DNA from: Bacteroidaceae bacterium
Lineage (GTDB): Bacteria > Bacteroidota > Bacteroidia > Bacteroidales > Bacteroidaceae
Length of the DNA: 41,198 nt
Direction of reading: 5' to 3'
Assembly (NCBI GenBank): GCA_017940565.1
Contig: JAGAYH010000056.1
Location: 1 to 41,198 of the forward strand
In this document: positions 8,062 through 16,413 of the stretch, in pieces
Numbering within the stretch: position 1 is the first letter of the stretch
Layout of the letters: each line of letters starts with the position of its first letter
The notes under the pieces: generated by a model
Told to the model about the DNA's origin: nothing
Seen by the model: only the letters and a program-made list of their open reading frames with translations
The model's database searches: none
Translations under genes and position numbers: made by a program

Positions 8062-9219
8062 CTACCTGGATGCATTCTTGTATTCCTCGAACCAGTGGTA
8101 ACAGGGCCAAGGGCACGCCTCCGGGTCGGTGAGGAAAGTGTGGTTGCCGTCCTGCGGCGCCTCGTCCTTGAAACGCGCCAGCAACTCGGGGCTGGTAAAG
8201 AGCAGCCAGCCCATATTGCCGCACTCGTCGGCCAGTTTGCGGAAATTGGCTCCGAAACCCTTGCCTCCGGCCACGCCCGTGTCCGACTTACCCCACGAAC
8301 TGCGGTACTTGCTCGGCGCCCAGTCCATCTCCGTGACTATCATCGGCGCTACACGGCTGAGCGGCATAATCTGTTCGTCCCATCCTTGCTTGAAACCGGT
8401 GTAGTTCACCACCACGTCGCCCTCGCCGTGGCCACCGTTGTACCAGCCGGGGTAACAGTGGACGGCGTAACCGATGTTCTTGCCCTTCACAGGGTATTTC
8501 ACGAAGTCGGCATAGTGCGACTGCCAGCCCAGACCCGGGATGAGCAGGATGTTGCGGCAGTGGCGGCGCATCTTCTTCACAATGGGTTGCAGATAAGCCG
8601 TCAGCTCCTTCGTCCCCGCCCGTCTGCCGTCGGCACCGAGAATGTTGACGGGTTCATTGGCCAGTTCAAACATCACGCCGGCGTTGTTGCGCAGCCTGGG
8701 GTGGCGGCTCACGTAGTCCCACACCTGCATGAGGTACTTCTGATAGTCGTCGCCCACCCGGATGTTCATGGGGCACACGCCCGGCGGACGCATGATGACG
8801 TACAGGCCCTTGCCAATGGCATATTCGGCCATGGGGACGAAGACCTCGTCAAGGTACTTCTTGAAACGCTCCATGGAGAACGCCGAGATATCATTCTCGC
8901 CCTTCGTGTGACGGCCCGGAATGTTGCTCCAATAAGGATCCATGTGCAGGCGCACGAAGTCCATCTTCCATCCGGCAGCCAAAATGTCGTCGATGAGACC
9001 CTGGTTGTACGCCAGGCAAGCCCTCACGTCGTAATTGGTCCACTTCGTGCCCCGCTCGTTGAACCACGGGCTATAAGTCTGGGCAAAGCCGTGCAGGTTG
9101 ACCACACGACCGTCGGAGTCTTTAAAGTAACGGCCATCCACATGGAGCGGCACGACCTGGGCCAGCGCGGACACCGCAAGGAACAATCCCAGAACTTCGG
9201 CAAAAACTGTTTTTTTCAT
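8062..9219 (-). CDS. secreted GH5-like glycoside hydrolase
   Basis: A 385-aa enzyme with a signal peptide (residues 1-21, ending SALAQ) and one TIM-barrel domain. MFELANEP gives the catalytic acid/base Glu189, and IVTEMDW gives the nucleophile Glu297, the order and spacing of clan GH-A, family 5. HCYPGWYNGG carries the conserved His-Tyr of strand 6. GH5 enzymes cut beta-linked glucans, mannans or xylans, and the subfamily cannot be set by eye. No carbohydrate-binding module or sorting tail is visible. It is the last gene of a minus-strand run, 19 nt after the helix-hairpin-helix gene. Confidence 0.85.
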   Translation of the reverse strand: MKKTVFAEVLGLFLAVSALAQVVPLHVDGRYFKDSDGRVVNLHGFAQTYSPWFNERGTKWTNYDVRACLAYNQGLIDDILAAGWKMDFVRLHMDPYWSNIPGRHTKGENDISAFSMERFKKYLDEVFVPMAEYAIGKGLYVIMRPPGVCPMNIRVGDDYQKYLMQVWDYVSRHPRLRNNAGVMFELANEPVNILGADGRRAGTKELTAYLQPIVKKMRRHCRNILLIPGLGWQSHYADFVKYPVKGKNIGYAVHCYPGWYNGGHGEGDVVVNYTGFKQGWDEQIMPLSRVAPMIVTEMDWAPSKYRSSWGKSDTGVAGGKGFGANFRKLADECGNMGWLLFTSPELLARFKDEAPQDGNHTFLTDPEACPWPCYHWFEEYKNASR

Positions 9220-9238
9220 GTCAATTATTTTGTAATGG

Positions 9239-10096
9239 TTATTCGAAACTCACGTAGGGAACCAGCCGTTCCAAGTCGGCCGCCGAGAACGCCTCGCTCA
9301 GGCTCAGTTCCTGCAACGTTTGCAAGGCACCCTGGCGCTCACGGTAGTTGACGATGGCCTTCACCTGTTCGTAATTGAGGTACGGGTGCCGCAGCAGTTC
9401 GCGGAACGTGGCGGTGTTGAGCCTCAGGGGCCTTTGGGCCTTTTCGGCCGTCACGTGGAACCATGTCTGCACACTGTCGGGCAGGTTGGGGATTTCACGC
9501 AGCTGCTCCGGGCTGACGAAGCCGCCCAACCGTTCGCGGTAGCGCACGATGCGGCGGGCGAAGTAGGGTCCCACTCCGGGCACGCGCAGCAATTCGGCGG
9601 AGTCGGCGGCGTTGAGGTCGAGCTGCCTGCCCCGCGGCAGTTTGCGGGAGGGGTATGGGGTATAGGCGTAATGAGATTTTTCGAGCGGACGGGGCTCGTG
9701 GAACGACGGATTCGCGCCGGGGACTGCCGCAATGCGGATGTAGGGGCGGAGGCGGCGGAGGGCGGCGGTGTCCATGCCGTAGATGCGCGCCAAGTCTTCG
9801 GCCCGGCGAAAGCGCCCGCCAGCTGCACGGTAGTGACAGATGCGTCCGGCTATCCTAGGCGTCAGACCCAAACGGACAAACGTGGCCGAGTCGGCGGTGT
9901 TGGGGTCGAAGGGGTGCAGGGTGCCTTGGGTGGGCGCTGCGGCCGCTGTCAGGGTGTCGGCGGCTGGTGGTCGGGCCGCGGCGCGGGGGTGCCGGCGGTG
10001 CCAAAACCATACGGCGAGGGTGGCGGCGACGACCAGCAGGGTGAGGGCCAGCAGGGCGCGGCGCTGCGAGGGTGTGAGGTATGAAGCGCGGAACAT
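9239..10096 (-). CDS. ComEA-like helix-hairpin-helix protein, membrane-anchored
   Basis: A 285-aa protein with one N-terminal membrane helix (ALLALTLLVVAATLAVWFW) followed by a proline/alanine-rich linker and three helix-hairpin-helix units: DPNTADSATFVRLGL, then LDLNAADSAELLRVPGVGP with YFARRIVRYRERLGGF, then LNTATFRELL with VKAIVNYRERQG. ComEA-type proteins bind DNA at the cell envelope during uptake. Bacteroidota commonly have this membrane-anchored triple-HhH form, whose role is not well established. It sits 24 nt after the NSS transporter gene and 19 nt before GH5, so the three are probably co-transcribed although not obviously related. Confidence 0.85.
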   Translation of the reverse strand: MFRASYLTPSQRRALLALTLLVVAATLAVWFWHRRHPRAAARPPAADTLTAAAAPTQGTLHPFDPNTADSATFVRLGLTPRIAGRICHYRAAGGRFRRAEDLARIYGMDTAALRRLRPYIRIAAVPGANPSFHEPRPLEKSHYAYTPYPSRKLPRGRQLDLNAADSAELLRVPGVGPYFARRIVRYRERLGGFVSPEQLREIPNLPDSVQTWFHVTAEKAQRPLRLNTATFRELLRHPYLNYEQVKAIVNYRERQGALQTLQELSLSEAFSAADLERLVPYVSFE

Positions 10097-10120
10097 GGCG
10101 TGGGGCAGCGGTGCGGGGTG

Positions 10121-11509
10121 TCAGACGATGTGGAAGATGCCCATGCCGCTGAGGAAGATGAGGAGGATGGCGAAGGGTACGAAGTATCGCAGGAGGATGA
10201 TGACGTAGCGGCTGGTGCGGGGGGCTGCGGTGGCGCCGTTGGTGAGCTGGTTGCGGAGGATGCGGCGGTCGAGTATCCATCCGACGAAGAGGGCGATGAG
10301 GAAGCCTCCGAGGGGGAGCATGATTTGTCCGGAGACGAAGTCGAAGAGGTCGAAAAGGTTGCGTCCGGCGATTCGGAAGCGGTCGAGAGGCCCCATGGAG
10401 AGGGAGCAGAAGGTGGCGACGAGGAGGCAGACGGCGGTGACGACGGCGGTGGCTTTGGGCCGGGGGAGGCGGTAGTTTTCGGCGAGGTAGGCCGTGGGCA
10501 CTTCGTGGAGCGAGATGACGGAGGTGAGTGTGGCGATGACAAGGAGGAAGTAGAAGAGTACGGAGACGAGGTATCCGAGGGCTGGCACGAGGCCGAAGGC
10601 TTGCTGAAAGACGCCGGGGAGGGCTATGAAGACGAGGGAAGCGCCTTCGTCGGGCTGTATGTTGGTGGAGAAGACGGCGGGAAAGATGATGATGCCAGCC
10701 ATGACGGCTACGAAGGAGTCGATGAGGCCGACTTTGAAGGCTGTGCCGATGAGGTGTGTGTCTTTGCTGAAGTAGCTGGCATAGGTGCACACGCAGCCCA
10801 TGGCGAGGCTGAGGGAGTAGAAGGCTTGTCCCATGGCGTCGAGGACGGTTTGGAAGGTGATTTTCGTGAAGTCGGGCCTGAAGAGGAAGGTGAGTCCTTC
10901 GCGTGCGCCCGGTGTGAAGAGGGAACTGACGGCCAAGATGAGCAGGATGATAAAGAGGAGTGGCATCAGCACTTTCGAGACACGCTCAATGCCGCGTTTG
11001 ACCCCGCGTACGATGATGAAGTGGGATATGAGGACGAGAGCGCAGGTATAGAGGACGGGGAGGTATGGATTGGCGACAAAGCGGCTGAAGTGGTTTTTAT
11101 AGTCTGGTATGTCGCCGCCGAGTATGCCGAAGCGGTTGCACAGCGAATCGACGAGGTAGCCCAGGGCCCACCCTGACACGACGGTGTAGTAGCACATGAT
11201 GAACCAGCCTGTGAAGACACCGAACTGGCCTACCCGGCTCCAGAGCCAGTGGCGGGAGAGCTGTTTGTATGCCTGTGCGGTATTGGTGTGGGCGTGTCGC
11301 CCCACGGAGAATTCGGCGACCATCAGCGGTAGGCCGAGCACCAGCACGCAGGCTACATAGATAAGGATGAAGGCGGCTCCGCCGTTGTTGCCCGTGGTCA
11401 CGGGGAAGCGCCAGATGTTGCCCAGGCCCACGGCCGAACCGGCTGTGGCCAGCACCAGGCCCACCTTGGTGGCAAAGTCGGGGCGTTCGGAACCTATTAT
11501 TTTTGCCAT
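10121..11509 (-). CDS. sodium-dependent transporter (NSS/SNF family)
   Basis: A 462-aa inner-membrane symporter with 11-12 hydrophobic segments. TM1 holds the family signature GSAVGLGNIWRFP and is followed by GNNGGAAFILIYV and LPLMVAEFSVGR. Bacterial members (LeuT, TnaT, MhsT) import amino acids with Na+; the substrate here is unknown. It heads the run to the HhH protein and GH5, with a promoter box at 11529-11536. Confidence 0.92.
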   Translation of the reverse strand: MAKIIGSERPDFATKVGLVLATAGSAVGLGNIWRFPVTTGNNGGAAFILIYVACVLVLGLPLMVAEFSVGRHAHTNTAQAYKQLSRHWLWSRVGQFGVFTGWFIMCYYTVVSGWALGYLVDSLCNRFGILGGDIPDYKNHFSRFVANPYLPVLYTCALVLISHFIIVRGVKRGIERVSKVLMPLLFIILLILAVSSLFTPGAREGLTFLFRPDFTKITFQTVLDAMGQAFYSLSLAMGCVCTYASYFSKDTHLIGTAFKVGLIDSFVAVMAGIIIFPAVFSTNIQPDEGASLVFIALPGVFQQAFGLVPALGYLVSVLFYFLLVIATLTSVISLHEVPTAYLAENYRLPRPKATAVVTAVCLLVATFCSLSMGPLDRFRIAGRNLFDLFDFVSGQIMLPLGGFLIALFVGWILDRRILRNQLTNGATAAPRTSRYVIILLRYFVPFAILLIFLSGMGIFHIV

Positions 11510-11528
11510 TTTTCTCGCATTTTGGCGG

Positions 11529-11536
11529 CAAAGTTA
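11529..11536 (-). promoter_or_regulatory. -7 promoter box for the NSS transporter operon
   Basis: Minus-strand TAACTTTG matches TAnnTTTG, 19 nt upstream of the start codon. Confidence 0.65.
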
Positions 11537-11594
11537 CGAATAAACGAGTGAAGAGGCAAGAAAAGAAAACTTGTTTTCAATGGGCCGAGACGGC

Positions 11595-12641
11595 TCATTC
11601 CTTGTTCAGCACTTTGTAATAAACGTCTTTGGGCCGGAGGTCCTTGTCAAAGAGCAGAGGGTAATTGTCCGCCCCGAGCCAGGAATACTTGTCGGCGAGA
11701 TTCCAGAATGTGACGGCTTCGATTTTGTCGCTGTGCTGGCGCAGGGTGCGGAAGAGGTCGAGGTATTGCCGTTCAAATCTGGCGCTGATTTCAGGCGTGA
11801 GGGCGGCACCTGTCTTGTCGACGTTGAGGTCACCTCCCTGCTGCATGTTGGTGCGCACGTCCAGTTCCGTAATATGGATATGGTCCACCACCCGGGCATA
11901 CTTTGTGATGGCGTCTGACAACTCCTCCATGCGGGGATAATAGATGTTGTAGTGTCCTTGCATTCCCATGCCGTCGATAGGAGCCCCGCGCCGCTTCATG
12001 TCGAGAATCATCTGGCAGATGCGCTCGCATTTGTGGGGGTTGATCTCGTTATAGTCGTTATAGAACAGCAAGGCGTCGGGATCGGCCTGCCGGGCAAACT
12101 TGAACGCTTTGAGTATAAATTCATCGCCGCAGAGTTCATAGAGTTTCGACTTCCGGTAAGGATTGTCACCGGGCCCGTCTGCAATGGCTTCGTTTACCAC
12201 ATCCCAGCAATAGACCACGTCCTTGTACCGTTTCACCACGGTCTGGATGTGTTTTTTGAGCCGTTTGTAGAACACTTTTTTGTCAACGAAGTTTCCGTGT
12301 TCGTCATAGAGCATCCAGTTGGCAAACTGGTTGTGCCAGACCAGACAGTGTCCGCGCATCTTCAGGCCGTGAGCCCGGCAGAAATCGGCTATGCGGTCGG
12401 CATCGCGCCAGTTCCACTTGTCCTTTTCCGGTTGAAGTGAGCCCGGCTTCATGGCGTTCTCGCAGGTGACGCTGTTGAACTCGCGCAGGACCAAAGCCTC
12501 TTGTTCTGGCGTCAGATTTCTCCCGCTCAGGGCAACGCCCACTTTGAAACAGTCTTTATACGCATCTTTCAGTCCCTGTGCCCATGCACCCGACACAAGG
12601 AGCAACGATGCCAAGGAGATGATGGCTGATACTTTTCTCAT
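11595..12641 (-). CDS. GH10 endo-beta-1,4-xylanase
   Basis: A 348-aa secreted enzyme that cuts the beta-1,4-xylose backbone of xylan. Signal peptide residues 1-22 (SGAWAQ). A single GH10 TIM barrel fills the rest: FNSVTCENAMKPGSLQP, RGHCLVWHNQ, CWDVVNEAIAD with acid/base Glu151, YNDYNE, and HITELDV with nucleophile Glu259; NLADKYSWLG near the end is also typical. There is no binding module or sorting tail, so it may be periplasmic or released. Its start overlaps the stop of the upstream alpha/alpha-barrel gene by 4 nt (ATGA), indicating translational coupling. Confidence 0.95.
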   Translation of the reverse strand: MRKVSAIISLASLLLVSGAWAQGLKDAYKDCFKVGVALSGRNLTPEQEALVLREFNSVTCENAMKPGSLQPEKDKWNWRDADRIADFCRAHGLKMRGHCLVWHNQFANWMLYDEHGNFVDKKVFYKRLKKHIQTVVKRYKDVVYCWDVVNEAIADGPGDNPYRKSKLYELCGDEFILKAFKFARQADPDALLFYNDYNEINPHKCERICQMILDMKRRGAPIDGMGMQGHYNIYYPRMEELSDAITKYARVVDHIHITELDVRTNMQQGGDLNVDKTGAALTPEISARFERQYLDLFRTLRQHSDKIEAVTFWNLADKYSWLGADNYPLLFDKDLRPKDVYYKVLNKE

Positions 12642-14596
12642 AGTTTTTTATTCATTTTACGTATGGTTTCCAAGCGGAAGGCACCCGGCCAGGCCACCAG
12701 CCAATCGTTGATGCGGTTGCTGCTACTGGCCGCCGGTGCGTCGCCATTGCCGCGTCCCAGTCCCCAGACCGACTCAAAGAAGGCTTCGTTCTGAGAGCCG
12801 GCGGGACGGATGTGGCCGTTGAGAGTGAGGCGGCCGTCGGAAATCAGCTGGCAACAATACCGCCAGATGGCTTCCGCCTTCTCACGCCACTGCCGCTGCC
12901 CGGTGATACGCGCCAGTTCAAACCATTGCGGCACCCACAGGCAGGCATAGGGGTCGAGATGGTGGTGCTGCGTGGAGACGCTGGTAGCCCCGAAGGTGTG
13001 GTAGTGCTCGCGGGTGGTCTGGTCATCGGCAGGATAGATACCGTCGTAATGCCACAGCCAGGTGGAAAGGTAATAGGACGTATGAACAGCATCATCCAGG
13101 TACTCTTTCTGCCCGGTCAGGCGGTATAACAGAAGCGCCGAACGCAGTATGGAGATGGACGACTCTTTGTCGATGCACCAGGTGTCGAGCGCCCCGGCGG
13201 TGGAATAGCCGTCCTGGCGTATTTCGGTCACATAGTAGTCATAGGCGCGCCGGGCCGACGTCAGATACTTCATATTCTTGCTTGACCGGTAGGCCTCAAT
13301 CAGGGCAGGTATCAGGAAAGCGCCCACGGTGCCCTCGCGGAACAGGCATTCACCGTCGTAAGTCCATCCGCGGGCCAGACAGCCGTTGGCCTGCTGGTCG
13401 TTGACCACGAAGTCGCAGATATCGTAGGCCAGTTGGCGGTATTGGGGACGGTCGGCCCCGCACTGCCGGGCCAGCTCGTATGCCTCCAGATAGTTGACCG
13501 CCGCCGTGCCCAGGTTGCACGCGTCCAGACGGCAAGGGCGGCCGCTGAGTATGGCATCGTATTGAACTACAAAAAGTCCGTTGGGCAAGCGGCAATGGTC
13601 GGCCCAGCAGTCCAGGGTGGCCAGACCTTTCTCGAGCGACGTGCGGTCGCCGCGCTGCAGATAGTCCCAAAGCATGGAGCAGGCCACGCTGATGTTCTGC
13701 CCGCACCATCCGGCTTCATATTTTGCAAAGCGGCGCTGTGTCCAGCGGCCTTCCCTGTCGAGCGTCAGTCCGATGCTGAAACCGCGGTAACTGCCCTCTT
13801 CGGCCCACAGCGACTCCTTAAAGTAACGGATGCCCAAGTCCCAGACGGTCTTTTTGTCAGGTGTCTTCATCCGGGGCTGTCTGGCAAGCTTCCAGGCACA
13901 GTCGAGAAATCCGCGGATGGCGCGGTGCTCCAGTTCCACGGGAACGACATGGATATACATCGAGAGCGTCCGCTTGGCACCGGCCGGCAGGGTGACCCGG
14001 CGTTGCCAGCCTTTCTCGAAATGGTCACGGCCGGTATAGCTTTGGGGCTGCTCCTCCTCAGGCCAGAGCAGGCGGTGCGTGGTTGTCTCTTTCTCTGTCA
14101 TGATGCCGCAAGAGAAGTCTTCATCTTCATGGCGCGGGACATCGCCCCACGTGGCCACGGCAAAACCGGCGCCTTCGCTATAGACAGCGCCGGGAAGGGG
14201 TGTGCGGCGGTAGGAGAACGTCCACCATCCCCCGTCGGTGCGGGCGCCCTTGGGCTCTTTGCCACGGCCCCACCGGTTGCCGTTGTACGAAACGGAGGGT
14301 ATCATCCACCACGCGGCGGGCGAGGCGTGCACGAAGCCCACCTCCACGCGGGCGTCGCTGACCGTCTGAAGGGCGGTGAAGGTCCACTCCACGCGATAGG
14401 TAGAGCGGTCGACGGCTTTCATTCTACGCTGCACCGAAAAACCGGGCGCGTGGGAACACACAACCTGCCCCACCCTCTGCCCCTGGTCTGTCACGAGGGC
14501 ATCGCCTTGCCACGCCAGCCGCGCTGCGGCGGGCACGGCCGCAAAAAACAAGCCAACAACGGCCCATGCAAAAAGAGAAAAACGTGTTCTGCACAT
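12638..14596 (-). CDS. secreted alpha/alpha-barrel protein, probable glycoside hydrolase or lyase
   Basis: A 652-aa protein with a signal peptide (FAAVPAAA). ATG at 14596 is chosen; the longer frame would need TTG at 14608. The N-terminal ~230 residues are a beta-rich region; the rest has the repeated helix pairs with aromatic and acidic loops of a six-hairpin (alpha/alpha) barrel, such as YEAGWCGQNISVACSMLW, RLDACNLGTAAVNYLEAY, DTWCIDKESSISILRSALL and QHHHLDPYACLWVPQWFEL. Such barrels are found in families like GH88/105, GH127 and several lyases, but I cannot assign one. Its stop overlaps the GH10 start, so it probably acts on the same substrate, for example a substituent or uronic acid of xylan. 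Confidence 0.75.
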   Translation of the reverse strand: MCRTRFSLFAWAVVGLFFAAVPAAARLAWQGDALVTDQGQRVGQVVCSHAPGFSVQRRMKAVDRSTYRVEWTFTALQTVSDARVEVGFVHASPAAWWMIPSVSYNGNRWGRGKEPKGARTDGGWWTFSYRRTPLPGAVYSEGAGFAVATWGDVPRHEDEDFSCGIMTEKETTTHRLLWPEEEQPQSYTGRDHFEKGWQRRVTLPAGAKRTLSMYIHVVPVELEHRAIRGFLDCAWKLARQPRMKTPDKKTVWDLGIRYFKESLWAEEGSYRGFSIGLTLDREGRWTQRRFAKYEAGWCGQNISVACSMLWDYLQRGDRTSLEKGLATLDCWADHCRLPNGLFVVQYDAILSGRPCRLDACNLGTAAVNYLEAYELARQCGADRPQYRQLAYDICDFVVNDQQANGCLARGWTYDGECLFREGTVGAFLIPALIEAYRSSKNMKYLTSARRAYDYYVTEIRQDGYSTAGALDTWCIDKESSISILRSALLLYRLTGQKEYLDDAVHTSYYLSTWLWHYDGIYPADDQTTREHYHTFGATSVSTQHHHLDPYACLWVPQWFELARITGQRQWREKAEAIWRYCCQLISDGRLTLNGHIRPAGSQNEAFFESVWGLGRGNGDAPAASSSNRINDWLVAWPGAFRLETIRKMNKKL

Positions 14597-14624
14597 ATTC
14601 GTGTCCAATCGTTCAAACTGACTA

Positions 14625-14632
14625 CAAAGTTA
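14625..14632 (-). promoter_or_regulatory. -7 promoter box for the alpha/alpha-barrel-xylanase operon
   Basis: Minus-strand TAACTTTG (TAnnTTTG), 28 nt upstream of ATG 14596. The putative start site falls between the box and that ATG, which supports the shorter start. Confidence 0.65.
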
Positions 14633-14775
14633 CACTTTCTTTGCCAATCGTCAACGGGTCACCACGTTTTTTGTCCACGGGACATTTTCACCGGCAGATT
14701 ATGTCAAAAATTTTCAACAAAAATCTGCCGCTTTCGCAATCCGCTGATTTTCATCTGGTATCAAATGTCGTAAAA

Positions 14776-14813
14776 CAGAAACGGCGTTTCGTCATTTTGA
14801 AACGCCGTTTCTG
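14776..14813. repeat. GC-rich palindrome, family copy 3
   Basis: A perfect 15-bp stem (CAGAAACGGCGTTTC with its complement) around GTCATTTT; each arm is itself nearly palindromic. It is followed by GCCGAAGTCCCAC, the reverse complement of the block beside copy 4. Here it lies upstream of a minus-strand promoter rather than at a gene end, so termination is not its only possible role. Confidence 0.7.
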
Positions 14814-14832
14814 CACGCCGAAGTCCCACTTG

Positions 14833-15109
14833 TGACCGCCGAAATCTGGCCTGTGCAAGGAAAATGTAAAGATTTTTTGTAATCCTCCCTTGGTCCCTTA
14901 TCAGATAAAAGTTACGAGCAAAATCGGCACGGTTCCCACACTTATTTGAAGTTCAACTAACAATTTATTATATTCTCTGTGTAATTCATTATGAAAACTA
15001 CTTATCCGAAGCAATACATCCATCGTTAGAATGATATGATAAAAATCCATATCTTCAATAATGTTATCAAAAGATTTACGAACAAACTTAGGATAATTAG
15101 TTTTTTATG
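14833..15109. other. AT-rich spacer without a recognised gene
   Basis: Most of this stretch is AT-rich and lacks convincing coding frames. It sits between a palindrome and the promoter of the small membrane protein. I see no RNA gene fold or insertion-sequence end that I can support. Confidence 0.5.
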
Positions 15110-15117
15110 TACCTTTG
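15110..15117 (+). promoter_or_regulatory. -7 promoter box for the small membrane protein
   Basis: TACCTTTG matches TAnnTTTG and lies 30 nt before the ATG at 15147. A longer frame starting at 15036 would contain this promoter, which argues for the short reading. Confidence 0.55.
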
Positions 15118-15146
15118 CATGCAAATGTTTTAAAAATTTCTTTCTC

Positions 15147-15257
15147 ATGTTTTGGATAATAATTTTAATGTTACTTGTACTGGTTTTCGTCATGGCTGTA
15201 ATTATATATATAGGCATCGCCTTTGCGAAGAAACTCACTAACTCCAAAAGGAATTGA
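15147..15257 (+). CDS. candidate 36-aa single-pass membrane protein
   Basis: A short frame of 36 codons. Residues 2-26 are a nearly unbroken run of Ile, Leu, Val, Phe and Met, ending in YIGIAFA and then the basic tail KKLTNSKRN, which by the positive-inside rule would face the cytoplasm. A good promoter box lies 30 nt upstream. It sits alone in an AT-rich stretch with no close partner. Small proteins of this shape can act as membrane regulators or toxins; nothing here decides. No ribosome-binding site stands out, as is normal in this phylum. Confidence 0.45.
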   Translation: MFWIIILMLLVLVFVMAVIIYIGIAFAKKLTNSKRN

Positions 15258-15354
15258 AGTGGAGATACCTCCAGCCATTATACGCATTAACAAACCAACT
15301 GTTCCTGAACCAAACAAATTAGTTAAGTGTTTACCACGTGCAGAATTAGTTTCG

Positions 15355-15362
15355 TAATTTTG
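15355..15362 (+). promoter_or_regulatory. -7 promoter box abutting the VanZ-like start codon
   Basis: TAATTTTG ends only 5 nt before the ATG at 15368, so the transcript probably begins at or next to the start codon and may be leaderless. Confidence 0.6.
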
Positions 15363-15367
15363 CGGAT

Positions 15368-15751
15368 ATGAAACAGGAATGGAAACGTTTTCCCCTGACA
15401 CTGCTGCTGACGGCCGCGGTGTGGGTGGTGTGCCTGATGCCAGTGCCGGAGACGGAACTGAGCGATGTGCCGATGATAGACAAATGGACACATCTGGTGA
15501 TGTACGGCGGACTGACGCTGGTGTTTTGGACGGAGCTGTGGCGCTCCCGCCTGCCCTGGCCGCTGGGCAAACGGCTCGCGTGGGGTGTGGCGGCACCGGT
15601 GGTGATGAGCGGCATCATAGAACTGATGCAGGCCTACTGCACGGGCGGCAACCGCTCGGGCGAATGGCTCGACTTCGTGGCCAACGCGCTGGGCGTGGCC
15701 CTGGGCTGCACGGCGGGGCTCCTGGCCTTCAAATGGAGGAGAAGGTGCTGA
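15368..15751 (+). CDS. VanZ-like family membrane protein
   Basis: A 127-aa protein with four hydrophobic segments and the VanZ-like pattern: MIDKWTHLVMYGGLTLVF, then GIIELMQAYCTGGNRSGEW and LDFVANALGVALGC. The conserved Asp-Lys...His and Glu...Gln residues lie at membrane boundaries as in the family. VanZ contributes low-level teicoplanin resistance in enterococci, but most family members have no known function. It precedes lemA by 86 nt; a separate promoter box at 15790 suggests independent transcription of lemA-htpX. Confidence 0.85.
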   Translation: MKQEWKRFPLTLLLTAAVWVVCLMPVPETELSDVPMIDKWTHLVMYGGLTLVFWTELWRSRLPWPLGKRLAWGVAAPVVMSGIIELMQAYCTGGNRSGEWLDFVANALGVALGCTAGLLAFKWRRRC

Positions 15752-15789
15752 TTTTTGACGTTTTTCTTGGTGTATTGACACTTTGGCAC

Positions 15790-15797
15790 TATCTTTG
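15790..15797 (+). promoter_or_regulatory. -7 promoter box for lemA-htpX
   Basis: TATCTTTG matches TAnnTTTG, with TTGACA about 14 nt upstream. It lies 40 nt before the lemA start. Confidence 0.65.
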
Positions 15798-15837
15798 TAA
15801 CCTAATCCATATATTAACCCCTAAAACCATTACAAGT

Positions 15838-16401
15838 ATGACTGCAATCATTATTATTCTGGTCATTGTCGCCCTGCTCGTGTTCTGGGGCATCGGCATC
15901 TACAACAGACTGGTGAAGCTGCGCAACAACCGCGAAAACGCTTTTGCCAACATCGACGTGCAACTGAAACAACGTCACGACCTTATCCCGCAACTGGTGG
16001 CCACCGTCAAAGGCTACGCTGAGCACGAAAAGGAAGTGCTCACCCGCGTGACTGAAGCGCGCACCGCAGCCATGAACGCTACGGGCATCAACGACAAGAT
16101 TCAGGCCGAAAACGCCCTGACCAGCGCCCTGGCCGGACTGAAAGTGTCGCTCGAGGCCTATCCCGACCTGAAGGCAAACCAGAACTTCCTGCAACTGCAG
16201 ACTGAGATTGCCGACATCGAGAACAAGATTGCCGCCGTGCGCCGCTACTTCAACACCGCCACACGCGAGCTGAACAACGCCGTGCAGACCTTCCCGTCGA
16301 ATCTCTTTGCCAACATGTTCGGTTTCAAGAAGGAGCCCATGTTCGAGATTCCGCAAGAAGACCGTCCCACACTGGAAAAGGCTCCCGAAATAAAGTTCTA
16401 A
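15838..16401 (+). CDS. lemA: LemA family protein
   Basis: A 187-aa protein with one N-terminal membrane helix (residues 1-20) and a helical domain outside it. Family motifs are clear: IYNRLVKLRNNRENAFANID, QLKQRHDLIPQLVATVKGY, RRYFNTATRELNNAVQTFP. A short loop after the helical bundle (FEIPQEDRPTLEKAPEIKF) ends the protein. Function is not firmly known; lemA is often next to htpX, as here (12 nt apart), which suggests a role in envelope quality control. Confidence 0.93.
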   Translation: MTAIIIILVIVALLVFWGIGIYNRLVKLRNNRENAFANIDVQLKQRHDLIPQLVATVKGYAEHEKEVLTRVTEARTAAMNATGINDKIQAENALTSALAGLKVSLEAYPDLKANQNFLQLQTEIADIENKIAAVRRYFNTATRELNNAVQTFPSNLFANMFGFKKEPMFEIPQEDRPTLEKAPEIKF

Positions 16402-16413
16402 CGTGCCACGCCG

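Noticed and set aside
7321-9351. A 676-aa plus-strand frame
   Set aside because: It runs through the symporter in another frame and antisense through GH5, with Arg/His/Pro-rich low-complexity translation typical of GC-rich shadow frames.
10100-11176. A 358-aa plus-strand frame
   Set aside because: It is antisense to the NSS transporter, and its Asp/Glu/Gly-rich translation reflects the complementary codon pattern.
15036-15257. A 73-aa version of the small membrane protein
   Set aside because: The promoter box TACCTTTG lies inside it, so only the 36-codon version would be on the transcript.
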